Below are positions 11,452 to 22,559 of a DNA stretch of 64,000 nucleotides, piece by piece (within the stretch, counting starts at the first letter, position 1; every line of letters starts with the position of its first letter). The notes beneath the pieces are model-generated. The model did no database searches and was not told the DNA's origin. It saw nothing but the letters and a program-made list of their open reading frames with translations. Origin of the DNA: Tanypteryx hageni (taxonomy: Eukaryota > Arthropoda > Insecta > Odonata > Petaluridae); contig CM054112.1 in assembly GCA_028673005.1 (NCBI GenBank), positions 191,305,144 through 191,369,143 on the forward strand, given 5' to 3'. The translations under genes were made by a program, and so were the position numbers.

Positions 11452-12735
11452 TATAAATAACTTTTATATAGATAATGACTTTATATGCATTAACGTAATG
11501 TCATTTTCAATAAATTAGGTTACGTTATTTAAAATATTTACACTGAACTTGTTTGAAGCACTTATATATTCATTCAGCACCTGTATATTCATACTTACTT
11601 CAGTAAAAACTTACGATCGGCTGTCACGGGAGTATATTCACATACTATTTCTCGTTTTCCATATAATCTAATGAAATCATACTGTAATGGAGCAAACGTG
11701 AGTTTGTCTGTCTGGACTCTGATTGACTGTCGAGAAGCGACAGCCCTGCATCCGCTGACAAGGAATCATAATTTTAAATTAAAAATTTAATGTATTTGTT
11801 TCTGAATTGAACCAATTTTGCATGAATTTCTACGTCAGATGACTCTATTAGAACATATCTTTACGATCCATCCTCTTTCCAAAATCGAAGATAAAACATA
11901 CGATTGGAGGAGACGAATGAAAATTACCGCTACAGAGGATATCCACAGGCCATCTCACAACAAACTAACACTAAACGATACACAATATAAAAAAGCATGA
12001 AACTTTACGGCGAACATTATCGTGTAACCGCAGTTATATTCAGAATCAATCGCAACATAAATTACTTTTTTATTATCTCAAGTAAATATAAACATTTATG
12101 TAGCCTTGGAAATGCCAATCAATGAATAACAGTGAAACAAAACATTAGTATTGCTGCCAATGAACTGAAATGAAGATAATCAATTATTTTACACGTTAAA
12201 TAAATAATAATGTTAATGTATTCAAATACAGAGATTTGAATTGATGAATATTTGAAGGACTTTGAGGACATTTTCTGGGATAGATTCGTGTCTTTAATCT
12301 TTAGCTAAAAAGGGAAAAAATATTTAAATTTATTTTATGAACTCACGTTTTGCATCTACTAAAAAGTATATAAATCTCTATTTATATTTTGACGACTGTA
12401 TCATTGTTAAACCTCGAGATTGTATTGTCGTTCTTATACTATATGCGTAAGTAAAGTGTGTTTTGAATGCTTTAGTACGAGAGAGAGAAGGCGCCCGAAT
12501 TATGTATAATTAAATCGTGTTTTTCATTAATTTCTTTTCAGTTAACTTCCTATTGAAAGTTTTGGTAATTAACTATTTTATAGTTATTTTCATAGTTTTT
12601 TTTGCAGTGCATCTTATAATTAACCGGAGTTATAAATGCGCATCGCATATATAAATCACGCAAAAAGCCGTTCCTTGACATGCAGACCATTTTCGTTTAC
12701 GTTATTTCAAGGATGAGGTATTGAACTTACAATTA
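11452..12735 (+). repeat. Left arm of a near-identical 1.28-kb inverted duplication
   Basis: This segment matches the reverse complement of 23142-24424 almost base for base. Paired coordinates sum to 35876 over most of the length. I found a single one-base indel, in a T run near 12596-12603, and roughly ten substitutions by eye, so identity is about 99%. The arm includes the first 335 bases of the Helitron-like element at 12401, so the duplication contains or postdates that insertion. A 60-codon open frame at 11818-12000 is preserved in both arms (one residue differs) but has no recognisable domain. Confidence 0.9.
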
Positions 12736-13802
12736 GTTATGCGAAAAGAAGAATTTAAATCTCATTCGTAAATCTCCAAAAATTACGTTTTAATACGATT
12801 TTTCACGTTTTTACGCATTTTGTTTATATTGGACCACTGTTGTCCCAATTTTTGAATTCTATTCTTGTCCAATAATAAATGTACCAATTTAGTGCTTTAA
12901 TCGGCTTTAACACGGGTCAGACTTTTATACATGGGTATAACTTATTTACTGAATCTATTAAGTAATTAGAGGAAGGAAGGAAAAGAGAATAGGAATGAGC
13001 AGAAATTGAAAAAAATGAAGGAGACGTAGCTTCTGTAAGGATTAAAGGAGCTGCAGTACAAAAATAACAATAATAAATTATAATTGATAATAAAAAATGT
13101 TATATTATTGAATCATGCGCCATTGCCATATGGTGGGAATTCATAAAACTAAATATATGTCACGTATTTTCAATGGATTTCTTTAACTGATAATACGGCA
13201 AATTTTTAGAACCGAATTTCAAATAGGAGTGAAAAAATAACATTTTAAGACTATTATTTAAATTTCTTTAACTAAGGTAATTTTTCTGGAAAATTTTCAA
13301 AACTAATATAGTTAAAAGAAAAGTGCAATCTTAAAATATATTTAAACTCATTGCAGTTCATGTAAGTATTTAGTTAATAGTAAGTAAGTTATTACACATT
13401 TTTCCTTTGACGGTAAATTGACAGTTCGTTCACATTTTATCCTGTTTTTTACGAGTTAATAAGAATAAAATAATGGATATTTTAAGTTAAATTCTCTACG
13501 TTTTAAATAACTTATAATTTGCTCAAATATTTCAAGTAAATTTCAGATACTTCTTTATGCATTATATCTTATTATTTCGATTTTCCTCTTATTTTTAGCA
13601 AATATTTTGATAATCATTTGGCCACTCTACTAAAACAGTATACTTAAAACAAAGATAACTTTCAAAAACATGCGTGTGTGTGTGTGCATGAAAGCCAAAC
13701 CAGATCATAGCAAATCTTACTGATTTTCATATCGAAATCATATATATATATTTGGAATACTTTTATGATAATCCTATCATATATGACGGGCAATTACGCT
13801 AG
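12401..13802 (+). mobile_element. Non-autonomous Helitron (family H1)
   Basis: The 3' end is typical: a near-palindrome (CCTATCATATATGACGGG, 13773-13790) is followed by CAATTACG and then CTAG (13799-13802) with a host T next. Two other copies of this 3' end occur on the minus strand at 14500 and 27810. The likely 5' end is TCATTGTTAAACC at 12401, preceded by A, as expected for insertion between A and T. The 5' block also occurs at 17172 and on the minus strand at 23475. No coding capacity was found in the 1.4 kb. The 3' boundary is firm; the 5' boundary is less certain. Confidence 0.72.
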
Positions 13803-13990
13803 TCTTTTGATAACTGCCTCCACAGTTAACCAGATATTCCAAGATCACCGATATATTTTGTAGGACTCACGAAGAAGTATCCCGAAGAAATATTCAAATC
13901 TCTGTATATAAATACAAATGAATAGTTAATGAAGGCTAGCAAACAAAAACAATATTTCTAAATACAATTATTACATCAAGTATCATTGAT
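13803..13990 (+). repeat. Segment repeated in inverse orientation at 22720-22906
   Basis: Starting directly after the Helitron 3' end, the TCTTTTGATAACTGCCTCCA block and the following 'CGAAGAAATATTCAAATCTC' type text match the reverse complement of 22720-22906 with moderate divergence. The inverted relationship between the two sides therefore extends beyond the 1.28-kb arms, though with different spacing. Confidence 0.7.
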
Positions 13991-14041
13991 ACGAAATATA
14001 TTTAATCACATAGTCTTTTAATAAGTACCTCCACAGTTTAC

Positions 14042-14252
14042 TGAATAATATTTCATAGGACTTACAAAGGAGTATTCCGAAGAAATATTCCAATCAATTA
14101 GAATTGCCAACAATAAGTTGCTAAAACAAAATCAGCTCTCAAAAGTTCACAGAATAATATTTCGTAGGACTTATAAAGGAGTAGGTATTCCGAAGAAATA
14201 TTCAAATCTATGAGAATTGCCAACAATAAGTTGCTAAAACAAAATCAGTCCT
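14042..14252 (+). repeat. Tandem duplication, period about 109 bp, two units
   Basis: Two units (about 14042-14139 and 14151-14252) share 'GAATAATATTTC.TAGGACTTA.AAAGGAGTA' and 'GAATTGCCAACAATAAGTTG'. An older, shorter relative is at 13850-13900. No coding content. Confidence 0.75.
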
Positions 14253-14499
14253 CAGACCACCTCAGACTCACCAACGGATGGCAGATAATATGTTGCATTT
14301 ACATTAATAAAGAAGAAGAGAAGAGAATTAAATCTTAGTTTATGTGTGTTTTACATTGAAATACGTATGTCTTGGATAATGTTTATAAATTTCATTCTTT
14401 TACACATCATATGAGAAGCTCATTTCGTTTATATTTTAATTTAATATTAAAAGAATGCTTGAAAAAATATTCCACTAAGCTACAATTATTATTATTAGA

Positions 14500-14535
14500 C
14501 GAGCGTAATTGCCCATCAAATATGACAGGTATGCG
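14500..14535 (-). mobile_element. Helitron H1 3' terminus, degenerate
   Basis: On the minus strand the sequence reads ACTTAATCCACGCATACC, an imperfect hairpin (14512-14529), then CAATTACGCTCG followed by T. It aligns with the 3' ends at 13802 and 27810, but the terminal CTAG is CTCG. The rest of this copy would extend rightward into the pyrimidine-rich modules. Confidence 0.6.
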
Positions 14536-14639
14536 TGGATTAAGTATTAAATTAAAGGCACTTCCCACCCTTCCTCCTTTTCTCTTTTCCTCTCTTCCAA
14601 ACCTCCTCCCTCTCATTCGCCCGCCCTCTCCCCCTCTTT

Positions 14640-14925
14640 ATTTCTCTGAAAAAATAGACTTCCATGTCTCAATCTCGCCCTAATAATAATCTATTTATCT
14701 CTCTCTGTCCGCCTCTCCCTCCTTCTGTCTCCCACCCTTTCTCTACCATTATCTTTCTCTTCTTCAGTATTCCTCACTCCCCTCTTTCCTTCTCTGGAAA
14801 AATAGACTTCCTAATATCAATCTCGATCTAATCAAGACAATTATCTATCTCCCTCTCCCTCCCTCTGTCTCCTTCCCTCTCCTTTTCTCTCACTTCCCCT
14901 CTATCACTCTCCTTTCTTTCTCTTT
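14640..14925. repeat. Duplicated CT-rich module (about 155-bp spacing)
   Basis: Two copies (about 14640-14760 and 14800-14925) each start with a 'GAAAAATAGACTTCC' block, then 'AATCTCG.(C/T)CTAAT', then a pyrimidine tract. The second copy matches the reverse complement of 22560-22720. Apparent open frames are low-complexity. Confidence 0.65.
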
Positions 14926-14985
14926 TGGTGTAATGGCTAGCGCGTTTGGCTATGGAGATTAGGTTATGAGGTTCGAATCCCAAAA
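14926..14985 (+). ncRNA. tRNA-like SINE head (A and B boxes)
   Basis: TGGTGTAATGG (14926-14936) fits an A box and GGTTCGAATCC (14970-14980) is a perfect B box, about 33 bases apart. There is no convincing acceptor or anticodon stem, so this is a tRNA-derived repeat head rather than a tRNA gene. Downstream text (to about 15140) recurs in inverse orientation around 24480-24560. Confidence 0.55.
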
Positions 14986-15399
14986 TTGAAAGATATTTTT
15001 CTTGGCAAATTTTTTTAAAAGGAATGAAAGCAAACATATATATGTGGACGTCCGCCAGAGAAGGACCCACTTCGTCGATTCTAGTTTCGGAGATATCAGC
15101 ATTTTTGTGAAAAAGGGTAGAAAATATCGATGTTTAGAAAAGTGCACAAAGTAATTTATTTATTTATTATTTAGAATAACCGTATTGAGGAATTATATCC
15201 AAAAATGAAGTACGAGTAGAAAATATTTTTAATATCGTGATTTTGGCTTCAATTTTCGCAAAACACTTTTTTAAATTTCACCTGAAAAAAATTATTTTTC
15301 AACATAGGAGTGTGATTTTTCTTTTATAAGAGCTTGGTTACTATATATACATATATACTAGTAAAAGGTATAGAAACATCTGATGCTTTCCGGTCAGTA

Positions 15400-15525
15400 T
15401 ATATACAAGGACGAAATAATGGTACGGCACTCAGGAGACCCCTGAAGATGGCACTTGAGGAAGGTGCCGAAACGTCGGTTGACAACATATTCACCTGGCT
15501 GGAAACCCGGGAACTCTTCACCTCA
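15400..15525 (+). mobile_element. Penelope-like element footprint with hammerhead-like motif
   Basis: The core at 15442-15478 has the ordered hammerhead landmarks. These are CTGAAGA (15442-15448, fitting CUGANGA), a 5-bp stem II GGCAC/GTGCC (15450-15454 with 15464-15468), GAAAC (15469-15473) and GTC (15474-15476) as predicted cleavage site. Helix III would be only the palindrome ACGT, the short form reported for dimeric hammerheads of Penelope-like elements. Imperfections are an unpaired T after CTGAAGA and a weak helix I (CC with GG). No Penelope reverse transcriptase is present, so this is a fragment. It ends at 15526 against a Helitron-like end. Confidence 0.55.
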
Positions 15526-15920
15526 CTAATAAAAGGTGTTTGCATTCTGCTAGCTTTTCATCTCACCTTGAAAAAACATTCATTTTTCAGAGAGATATTT
15601 CATCATTGTAAATATTTTTTTAATTCTAAAGGTTTTACCTCTGCGCCGATTTTCATTCTATCCTTATGTAACAATAATAGAGTAAAACAATACCTAAAAT
15701 TTGCAATTTTAGGAATATTATAGTTTTTCCACAGTAAGGTACTAAAGCCACACATTTCTGCCAAATTTTAAAGTTGCAGCTTATCTAGAAGTGAAATAAT
15801 ATTAATCTATTTGTTTAAATTAAAAAAAAAATTAACGGACGTAACAACATATTCATCGAGATTTTCATGTATTTATTTGGGCATGTGTACTGAGCTCTAA
15901 ATAAATTTAAAATTTCAGCT
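15526..15920 (-). mobile_element. Helitron family Z, diverged copy
   Basis: The text from 15545 ('CATCTCACCTTGAAAAAACA' onward) follows the same order as the better-preserved Z elements at 40640-41378 (minus) and 41379-42349 (plus). The minus-strand 3' end is degenerate: the hairpin has decayed and the terminus reads TTAG followed by T at 15526-15529. The right limit is approximate. The ORF crossing 15334-15723 spans two unrelated repeats and is not a gene. Confidence 0.6.
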
Positions 15921-16339
15921 CCAACACGACATTACTTTTTTCACAATTCTCTAATATTTCTTATTTTTGGATTTTGACGTAGTTATAAGTTTACGCCGTA
16001 GTTATAAATCAGTTGCATTATAATGCAATCCACTGATTTTCTTTAGAAGCGCTAAATTAAAGCTGTTATTATATACAGTTCATTAACCCCCATAATTGAA
16101 AGGAGTAACGTTCTTTTATTTAAACATATATCACGTTTTAAAATTATGACGTCATCAAATGTGTACGTCTTTCGTTGAAATAAATGGGGCATTAAGAATT
16201 TCCCTATTAAAAAGCATTAAAGCAATGCTATTATAATACGGATTGCCAATTCCCATTGAAAAGTATTGTCCTGATTGCTATTGTAGCTGAAGTTCTTTAT
16301 TGTTGAGCATCTAGTTTTATCCAAATAAAAATGTATTTC

Positions 16340-16640
16340 TTCGTCAATTCGGAATCGATTTTAATTTAGTCTTCAAAAATAAAAAACCTCATTAATTTAA
16401 CTATAGAACTGTTTTGTCTCGCGTTTCTATCTGAATTTTTACTAATTTAAAAATGCAAATTTATGAAACTCTGCCCAGATTTTTGTGTATCTTATGGAGT
16501 ACCAAAATGGAACATTGGGGTAAAAAATACCCCACTAAAACTTAAAAAAATTTGGAATTTTCGATTTTTATGGTTTGTTGTACCTAATAATCTATCCTCC
16601 TGCCAAATTTAAGGTTCGTGTCATATCTAAAAGTACCTTA
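16340..16640 (+). repeat. Diverged copy of repeat family X
   Basis: Landmarks 'AATTTAAAAATGCA', 'TGGAACATTGGG', 'ACCCCACTAAA'-like and 'CTGCCAAATTT' occur in the same order as in family X (21813-22534). Similarity is moderate. The preceding 15921-16340 is AT-rich with nothing recognised. Confidence 0.5.
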
Positions 16641-16648
16641 GGTTTTAT

Positions 16649-16649
<1 letters not shown>

Positions 16650-16702
<53 letters not shown>
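16650..16702. repeat. (TA)n microsatellite
   Basis: An uninterrupted run of about 25 TA dinucleotides. It is followed at 16711 by TCCTCCGTAAGAAGCAG, which resembles the sequence near the 5' ends of Helitron family Z. Confidence 0.9.
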
Positions 16703-16703
<1 letters not shown>

Positions 16704-17171
16704 TATATACTCCTCCGTAAGAAGCAGCTATCTAACAATAATAAAAGGCTACTTCTGTCCCTTTGTGGCCCCCTCTGTCACGCTATAAAAATGCGAATAA
16801 CTCGATAATGGAACGAGATTCATTTTTTATATTTGGCATGAATGATCAATTCACATATTGTAAGATGATGACTAAAATAAATCTAGAAAAAAGTCCTAGG
16901 TTCTACTCCAAGGTAGGCAATTCCATTTTCCATATGATAACAAGTAAAAATCGATTTTTTGACTTGCAGACTTTTATTCTTTTTGAGATCTAAATTAGAA
17001 AGAAATAACATGTTCTTCGGATCTAGCCCATTTTAAAGAAAAAACTATGACGTTTCTTATTCTGTACATCTTTTTCCGTCTACTGTTCGAAATTTCTCAT
17101 GGTAAACGTTTAATTAATATATTTTGGAGAAATCTTGCCATTTAAAGGGATGTTGCCATGCCAACCCATTA

Positions 17172-17280
17172 CATTGTTAAACCTCGAAATTCTATTGTTA
17201 TTTCAATCTTTATGGGTGAAAGCGTGCTTTGAATGCTCTTCCAATTAGTACGAGAGAGAGAAGGAGAGAGAAATTCTTTT
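17172..17280 (+). repeat. Isolated copy of the Helitron H1 5' module
   Basis: CATTGTTAAACCTCGA, then 'GTGCTTTGAATGCT' and 'AGTACGAGAGAGAGAAGG' match the first 100 bases of the element at 12401 and its counterpart at 23475. The rest of the element is not recognisable here. The flanks 16800-17170 and 17281-17525 are non-coding; 16790-17010 resembles the spacer text at 48430-48620. Confidence 0.6.
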
Positions 17281-17535
17281 AATGTAAACAACATTAGTTG
17301 CGTTATTTACCGGAAGGAATACATTTGAATGTAGAACATTAATCATTCGCATATTAAAATTACTTATAATCATGCTAGGAGTTCAAGTTTTGAAACAACG
17401 AACGCCTAAAAGAACGAAAGTTTGTTTTCTTGCCATCCAAAGAAAGTCAAGCTATATTTGTTCTTTTTTTATTTCACAAAAACCTTTCACGCTGAATTTC
17501 AACGGGCATCTCCCTAGTTTAGAATAGATATGCAC

Positions 17536-17605
17536 TGGTGCTGTAGTGGTTAGCGTGTCGGCTTCCCGCTACAAAGTTCCGGGGTTCAAACCCCGCGAAT
17601 GGAGG
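17536..17605 (+). ncRNA. tRNA-like head directly upstream of LINE 2
   Basis: TGGTGCTGTAGTGGTTAGCG (from 17536) is A-box-like, and CGGGGTTCAAACCCCG (17580-17596) forms a perfect T-arm-like hairpin with a B box. The anticodon region does not fold, so this is not a functional tRNA. It lies within about 30 bases of the region I read as the LINE 5' untranslated region. It may be a SINE caught next to the LINE or a tRNA-like promoter belonging to the LINE. I cannot decide from one copy. Confidence 0.55.
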
Positions 17606-20314
17606 TTATATAAAAAAACAATCATCGGTGTCTGGCAGTAGGCAGCAGTACTGTCAGTATGGTATAGAGCCGAAACCCAATGATTTGGCTGAGTCTATAT
17701 CCAATACAGCTGTAGGCGTGATCGGGACGATGTGGAAAGCAAGAGGGAAACTACCACATTACAATCCCTAGTAATGATTATATGGTTGGACAATATAAGT
17801 TCTCTCGAGGTAAAACAATCCGGAGGTAAAATAGTCTCCCAATCGGATCTCCGGGCGGGGACTGCCTTGAGGAAAACATTTGTCGAAAGTAATTTACGAA
17901 TAGGGACTTGGAACGTAAGAACTATGAGAAAGGCAGGAAAGCTAGAGAACTTGAAAGAAGAAATGAGAAGAAATATAGTTGACATTATAGGACTAAGCGA
18001 AACTAGATGGGAGGGAGAAGGACAGTTCGACTCGGAAGAATTCACGGTAGTTTATTCTGGAGGAAATAGTGGGGAAAGAGGAGTAGCTTTGGTACTTAGG
18101 AAAGATATGATGAAAAACGTGACAAAGATAGCAACGAACGATAGATTGATGGCAATAAAGCTAAAAGCAGTCTCAGTGGAGATGCTGATAATCCACGTAT
18201 ATATGCCAACGTCAGCTCAAGAAGATGAAGAAATCGAGGAGATGTATGAGCAAATTAATGACATTTACGAAGAAAACGGAAGAGGAAAGGTAAACTGCAT
18301 AATAATGGGGGATTGAAACAGGAAGAAAATGTTGTCGGGCAGTACGGACTTGGGAAGAGAAACCGAGGAGGGGCAAACTGGTAGAATTCTACATCAATAA
18401 TGACCTTGTAATGACTAATACAGGGTTCAAAAACCATAAACGAAGGTCATACATATGGAAAAGTCCAGGAGATGAATTAGAATTAGATGCCAAAGAGATT
18501 ACATCATAGTAAAACAAAGATTCAGGAACAGCATAAAGACCGCCAAGGAATTACCAGGTGCAGACATTGATTCAGATCACAGCCTTCTAATAGTTGACGT
18601 GAGTACAAAGCTCAAACAAATAAGAAAAACGAGAAGAGAAAGACAGACCTGGGACCTAGAAAAACTGAAAGAAAGGCAGGATGTAGTCAGCGTGAAGTTG
18701 GAAGATAACCTAAGAAAGTTGGAAAACAAACCGAAGACCGTTGATATAGAAATGGAAGAAATTTAAAACAGTAACAAGGATACCTTGGATAAAGAGATTG
18801 GAAAACAAGAGAAGAAAATCAGAAAACCATGGATCACGAAGGAAATGCTGGAGAAAATGGATGAGAGACGAAAATGGAAAAACGTTAACAGTGAAGAAGG
18901 TAGAGCCAACTATAGGTGTATAATATGTTGAGAAGTGTAACAGATAAAGCTAGAGAAAATTGGATAAAATAAAAATGTGATGAAATACAACAAATGGAGA
19001 AGTTAGGACGGTACGATATGATGTATGTTAGGGCACTGGAATTAGAAGATAAGAAGTCTAATGGAATTCCTGGTAAAGGAATCATTAATATGGATGGGAA
19101 GACAGTCTCAGAAACAAAGGATGTAGCACAGGTATGGGAAGAACACATTAAGGAACTATACAGCAAGCAGGCAGAATCGGCAAAAATAGAACTGGAAGAT
19201 GAGGAAAACATTGAAGAAGACAACTTTGGACCAAGTATTATGAAGAGCGAAGTAGAAAAAGTAATAGTGGAACTAAATAAAGTGAAAGCCACAGGCAGCG
19301 ATGAAATACCGGCTGAGGTACTTAAAGTAATGGGATCAGAAAGACTCAAAGCGATGACGAAATTAATTAATAAGTTTTACGACTCGGGAGAGTGGCCTCG
19401 GGATTTCCTAGAAGTAACAATGATCCCTCTAAAGAAGAAGCCAAAGGCAATGCAGTATAAAGACTACAGAACGATAAGCCTTCTGTCACACACTTCGAAG
19501 ATCATCAAGAGGATTTTTAATAAAAAGCTGGAGAAAAGGGTAGAAGAAATGCTAGGGGAAGATCAATTCGGTTTCAGAAAAGGACGAGGGACTAGAGATG
19601 CTATAGAATGATGATATGATATATGATATGATATGATAGAATCATATCAGAAAGGGCAATAGAATACAGTTAAGATATCTGCGTATGTTTCGTAGATTGA
19701 CAGAAGGCATTTGATAGAGTAAATTGGGTAATGTTGATGAAGGTATAAAAGGATATAGATGTAGACTGGAAAGACAGGAGACTGATCAGGAATCTATATG
19801 TGAATCAAGTTAAAAAGATCAGTTTGGAGAATACGGACATCTGCGGTGTAAATATCGGTAGAGCAGTAAGACAAGGCGGCTGTATATATGGAGAAAGTCT
19901 AATGCAAGAAGTGTTAGAAGGCACAGAAGATTTCAAAATTGGAGGAAGGATAACAAGAACAGTAAAATGCGCGGATGGTCAAGTACTTCTAGCAAGAAAG
20001 GAAGAGGAACTCCAGAAAATTATAAATAGACTAGTAATAACAGGCAGAAAATACGGTATGGAAATAAATACAGAGAATCCAAGGTCATTCGAATATTGGG
20101 CAAAGAAGAGAACCTGAACATAAGTATTGGAGGAAAGCAATTAGAACAAGTTTCAGACTATAAATACCTTGGAAGCATCATAACAAGAGAAGCAAATAGT
20201 ACGTATGAGATCAGGACTAGAATAGGAGAAACAACAGCGGCTTTCAGAAGAAAGAAACACCCACTTACGGGGAATATAAGGGAAGTTATTCGCAGGAAGC
20301 TCATAAAATGCTAT
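17606..20314 (+). pseudogene. RTE/BovB-like LINE copy 2 (endonuclease plus RT), multiple breaks
   Basis: The endonuclease frame runs 17732-18316 (194 codons). The AP-endonuclease part begins at about residue 54 with NLRIGTWNVRTM, then IGLSETRWEGEG with the catalytic glutamate, then IHVYMPTSA and a terminal IIMGD. It is ended by a TGA where the family normally continues with tryptophan. Further frames carry the linker and RT: 18994-19611 includes KDYRTISLLSHTSKII and FGFRKGRGTRDAI; 19800-20117 and 20096-20380 carry the thumb region. Compared with LINE 1 it has a repetitive GATAT insertion near 19610-19640 and lacks about 20 codons around 19880. In the YADD box the tyrosine and second aspartate are changed (CADG). 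It stops matching at about 20314, where another repeat begins, so the 3' end is missing. The element is clearly dead and older than LINE 1. Confidence 0.87.
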
Positions 20315-20324
20315 GTAGGGAGGA

Positions 20325-20560
20325 TAAGAATAATCACCATTAAGATAATATCCTATACATTAAAAATTATGGAAAATTAGGATATTTTCTGTTAAGATTA
20401 TGCTATCATCTATGCCTTTAGCACATATTTGGATAAAAACAATCGCGAAATATGTATGACGCAATTATATTTAACAATTGAAAAGTGTTCAAATTTCTAG
20501 AAAAACTACGAAACACAACATTAAAATACTTTTCACGTTTTACCGTCACTGATATCAGGA
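20325..20560 (+). repeat. Interspersed repeat family V, copy 1
   Basis: The stretch including 'AAAATTAGGATATTTT', 'CTTTAGCAC.TATTTGGATA' and 'AAAAACTACGAAACA' matches the reverse complement of about 42710-42930 over more than 200 bases, and partially 39930-40030. It truncates LINE 2. Class unknown. Confidence 0.7.
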
Positions 20561-20851
20561 CTGCTTTTCCCATTGTGATCTCTTATAGCCCTGGAGAAAA
20601 ACACACCTATTCGCTGCTTCCTACAGTCGATAACACAAATTTAATCGTCATTTCTGTGCTTTTAGTAGTACGTGAGAATTGCAATAATCTATGATGCCTT
20701 CAATCACAGTGCGTTATGCTATTATCTGAATATATATGGATATGAATATATATGGATTGAGTAAAATCTTACATACTAACGGAAGAAAATATTGGTGATG
20801 ATTTTTTCATAATATGCACGATATTGAAAATTTGAGTAATATGCTTATGGG

Positions 20852-22534
20852 AATAAACTTGATGTTAATTACATTAAAGAACACGGTGGAAAAGTATACT
20901 CGATAAATGGAATACACAGAGATTTCAAAGGCCTTCTCAATGGGAAATACGTATGGAACGGTATCGAAAGATTAGGTGATTCTCGAATTTTTATCCCCGA
21001 AACTATAATCTCGGGGACTATCTTGCAGTAAATGTTGATCTCTATCCAAATAAATTTTTTAATCTATACCTCACAGATAATATAAGCGAATGGGAGAGAA
21101 ATATATAGATTTTTAATTGTTGTTTGCTAAGAGAACCGTCTTAGCGATCGATGTAAACAAAATATGCGATGTTTTGCTCGGGAATTTTAGGAAATTTTAT
21201 CTCCAAAACTATACCTAAGTCGAAATTGTGCGCTCTCTGGACCTTCCTGTACTAATATTGTTCTCTATCCGAATAATTTTTTTAATCTATAACTCGCAGA
21301 TCATATAAGAGAATGGGAGAGAAATATAAGGATTTTTAATTGTTGTTTGCTGAGAGAACAGTCTTAGCGATCGATTTAAACAAAATATGTGATGTTTTGC
21401 TCGGGATTTTCTCGAATTTTTATCTCCGAAACTATAACTCGTAATTATGTAGTCTCGCGGACTTTCTTGTAGTAAATGTTATTCTCTATCCGAATAGTTT
21501 TTTAAATCTATACCTTACAGATCATATAAGAGCTAGGGAGATAAAAGTTTAATATTTCATTGTTGCTTGACGGATGCCATTCAACGAGATACGAGTATGT
21601 TTCTTGAAGTAATTATGTAAAGTGGAAGTTCTAATTGACAGATCCAGTTGAAAATCACAATTGGGTAATAATTTTTAATACAGATCACTCATACGTATTA
21701 AATTAAAAACCAGCGGTTTAGGAGATGAAAGTTACGACGGACGGACGGACGGACGGACCAGACGTGCCCATAAGGCGTTCCGCTATTACCGCTTCGCTGG
21801 TAAAGAACGCCTAAAAATGAAAAAAATATATTTCCGTAACTCGAATTTTCTATAACTCGAATAATTTTGCTGTCCTTTGAGATTCGAGTTATAGAAGTTC
21901 CACTGTATATGTAAAAATATTTAAAAATATATTTCCATAACTTGAATTTTCTATTACTCGAATAATTATCACTTTTCCTTGAGATTCGAGTTATGGAAGT
22001 TCAACTGTAATTCGTTATGACGGCATTAATTTCCATTAAAATCATTAAATCACTGCAATCGTAACGTATAATATCAGATCCCTTGAAAAGCATTGAGATC
22101 GTTGCCATAGTATTAAAATATTTTCATTGTTGAAAAGAAGAAAAAATTAACTCTTTATTCCGATTAAAAGTAGATATTTACGCTAATTCTGTACGTATTT
22201 GAATTCTGTCTTCAAAAATTAAAAACTATGTTTTTTCACATAGGCAACTATTCTTTTCGTGAATTCGTATCCCAATCTAAAGTAATTTAAAAATGCATTT
22301 TTAGAAAGCCTTGCACTGAATCCCATGCTTTTATTATGGGGTATTGAAATGGAACATTGGGCTTAAAAAGACCCCTTAAATATGAAATTTTTCGTGATTT
22401 TTGATTTTTCTCCTCGCTTGTGCCACTTGATCTACCTACATGCAAAATTTTCGATTTCTAGCCATTCTAAAAATACCTAAGGGTTTGTGTCAGTGAGTGA
22501 GTGAGTGAGGCAGAAGTAGCTATATTATTATAGA
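20852..22534 (-). repeat. Repeat family X, copy 1, split by insertion Y
   Basis: Segments 20852-20881 and 21813-22534 match the reverse complement of 30191-31262. Shared blocks include AATAAACTTGATGTTAATT, tandem 'TCGAGTTAT.GAAGTTC' blocks, 'TGACGGCATTAATTTCC', 'GGAACATTGGGCTTAAA' and a (GTGA)n tract next to GGCAGAAGTAGCTATATTAT. Read on the minus strand it may begin with TCTATAATAATATAGC. A Helitron-like nature is possible but I could not find a clear 3' end. This copy preserves the empty site of the SINE at 30392. Confidence 0.75.
20882..21812. mobile_element. Insertion Y: three tandem units ending in a hairpin
   Basis: Relative to the other copy of family X, about 930 bases are inserted here. 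Inside, a unit of 206 then 223 bases is repeated nearly three times; matching 'TTATC.CC.AAACTATA' starts lie at 20991, 21197 and 21420. Each unit contains 'TCTCTATCC.AATA' and 'TCTTAGCGATCGAT'. Then come a GGAC tetranucleotide run (21739-21759) and, at the very end, an 8-bp stem AGGCGTTC/GAACGCCT (21773-21780 with 21805-21812). A terminal hairpin suggests a rolling-circle type element, but the class is unproven. Confidence 0.6.
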
Positions 22535-22559
22535 AGATGCGTAAGGAAAGCGTACTTTG

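Noticed and set aside
11818..12000. 60-codon open frame present in both inverted arms with one residue changed
   Set aside because: Preservation is explained by the recent duplication of the whole arm; no domain, no codon bias and no third copy supports a gene.
15334..15723. 129-codon frame as a Penelope or host gene
   Set aside because: It crosses the junction between the hammerhead-like footprint and the Helitron Z copy, so it cannot be a single ancestral gene.
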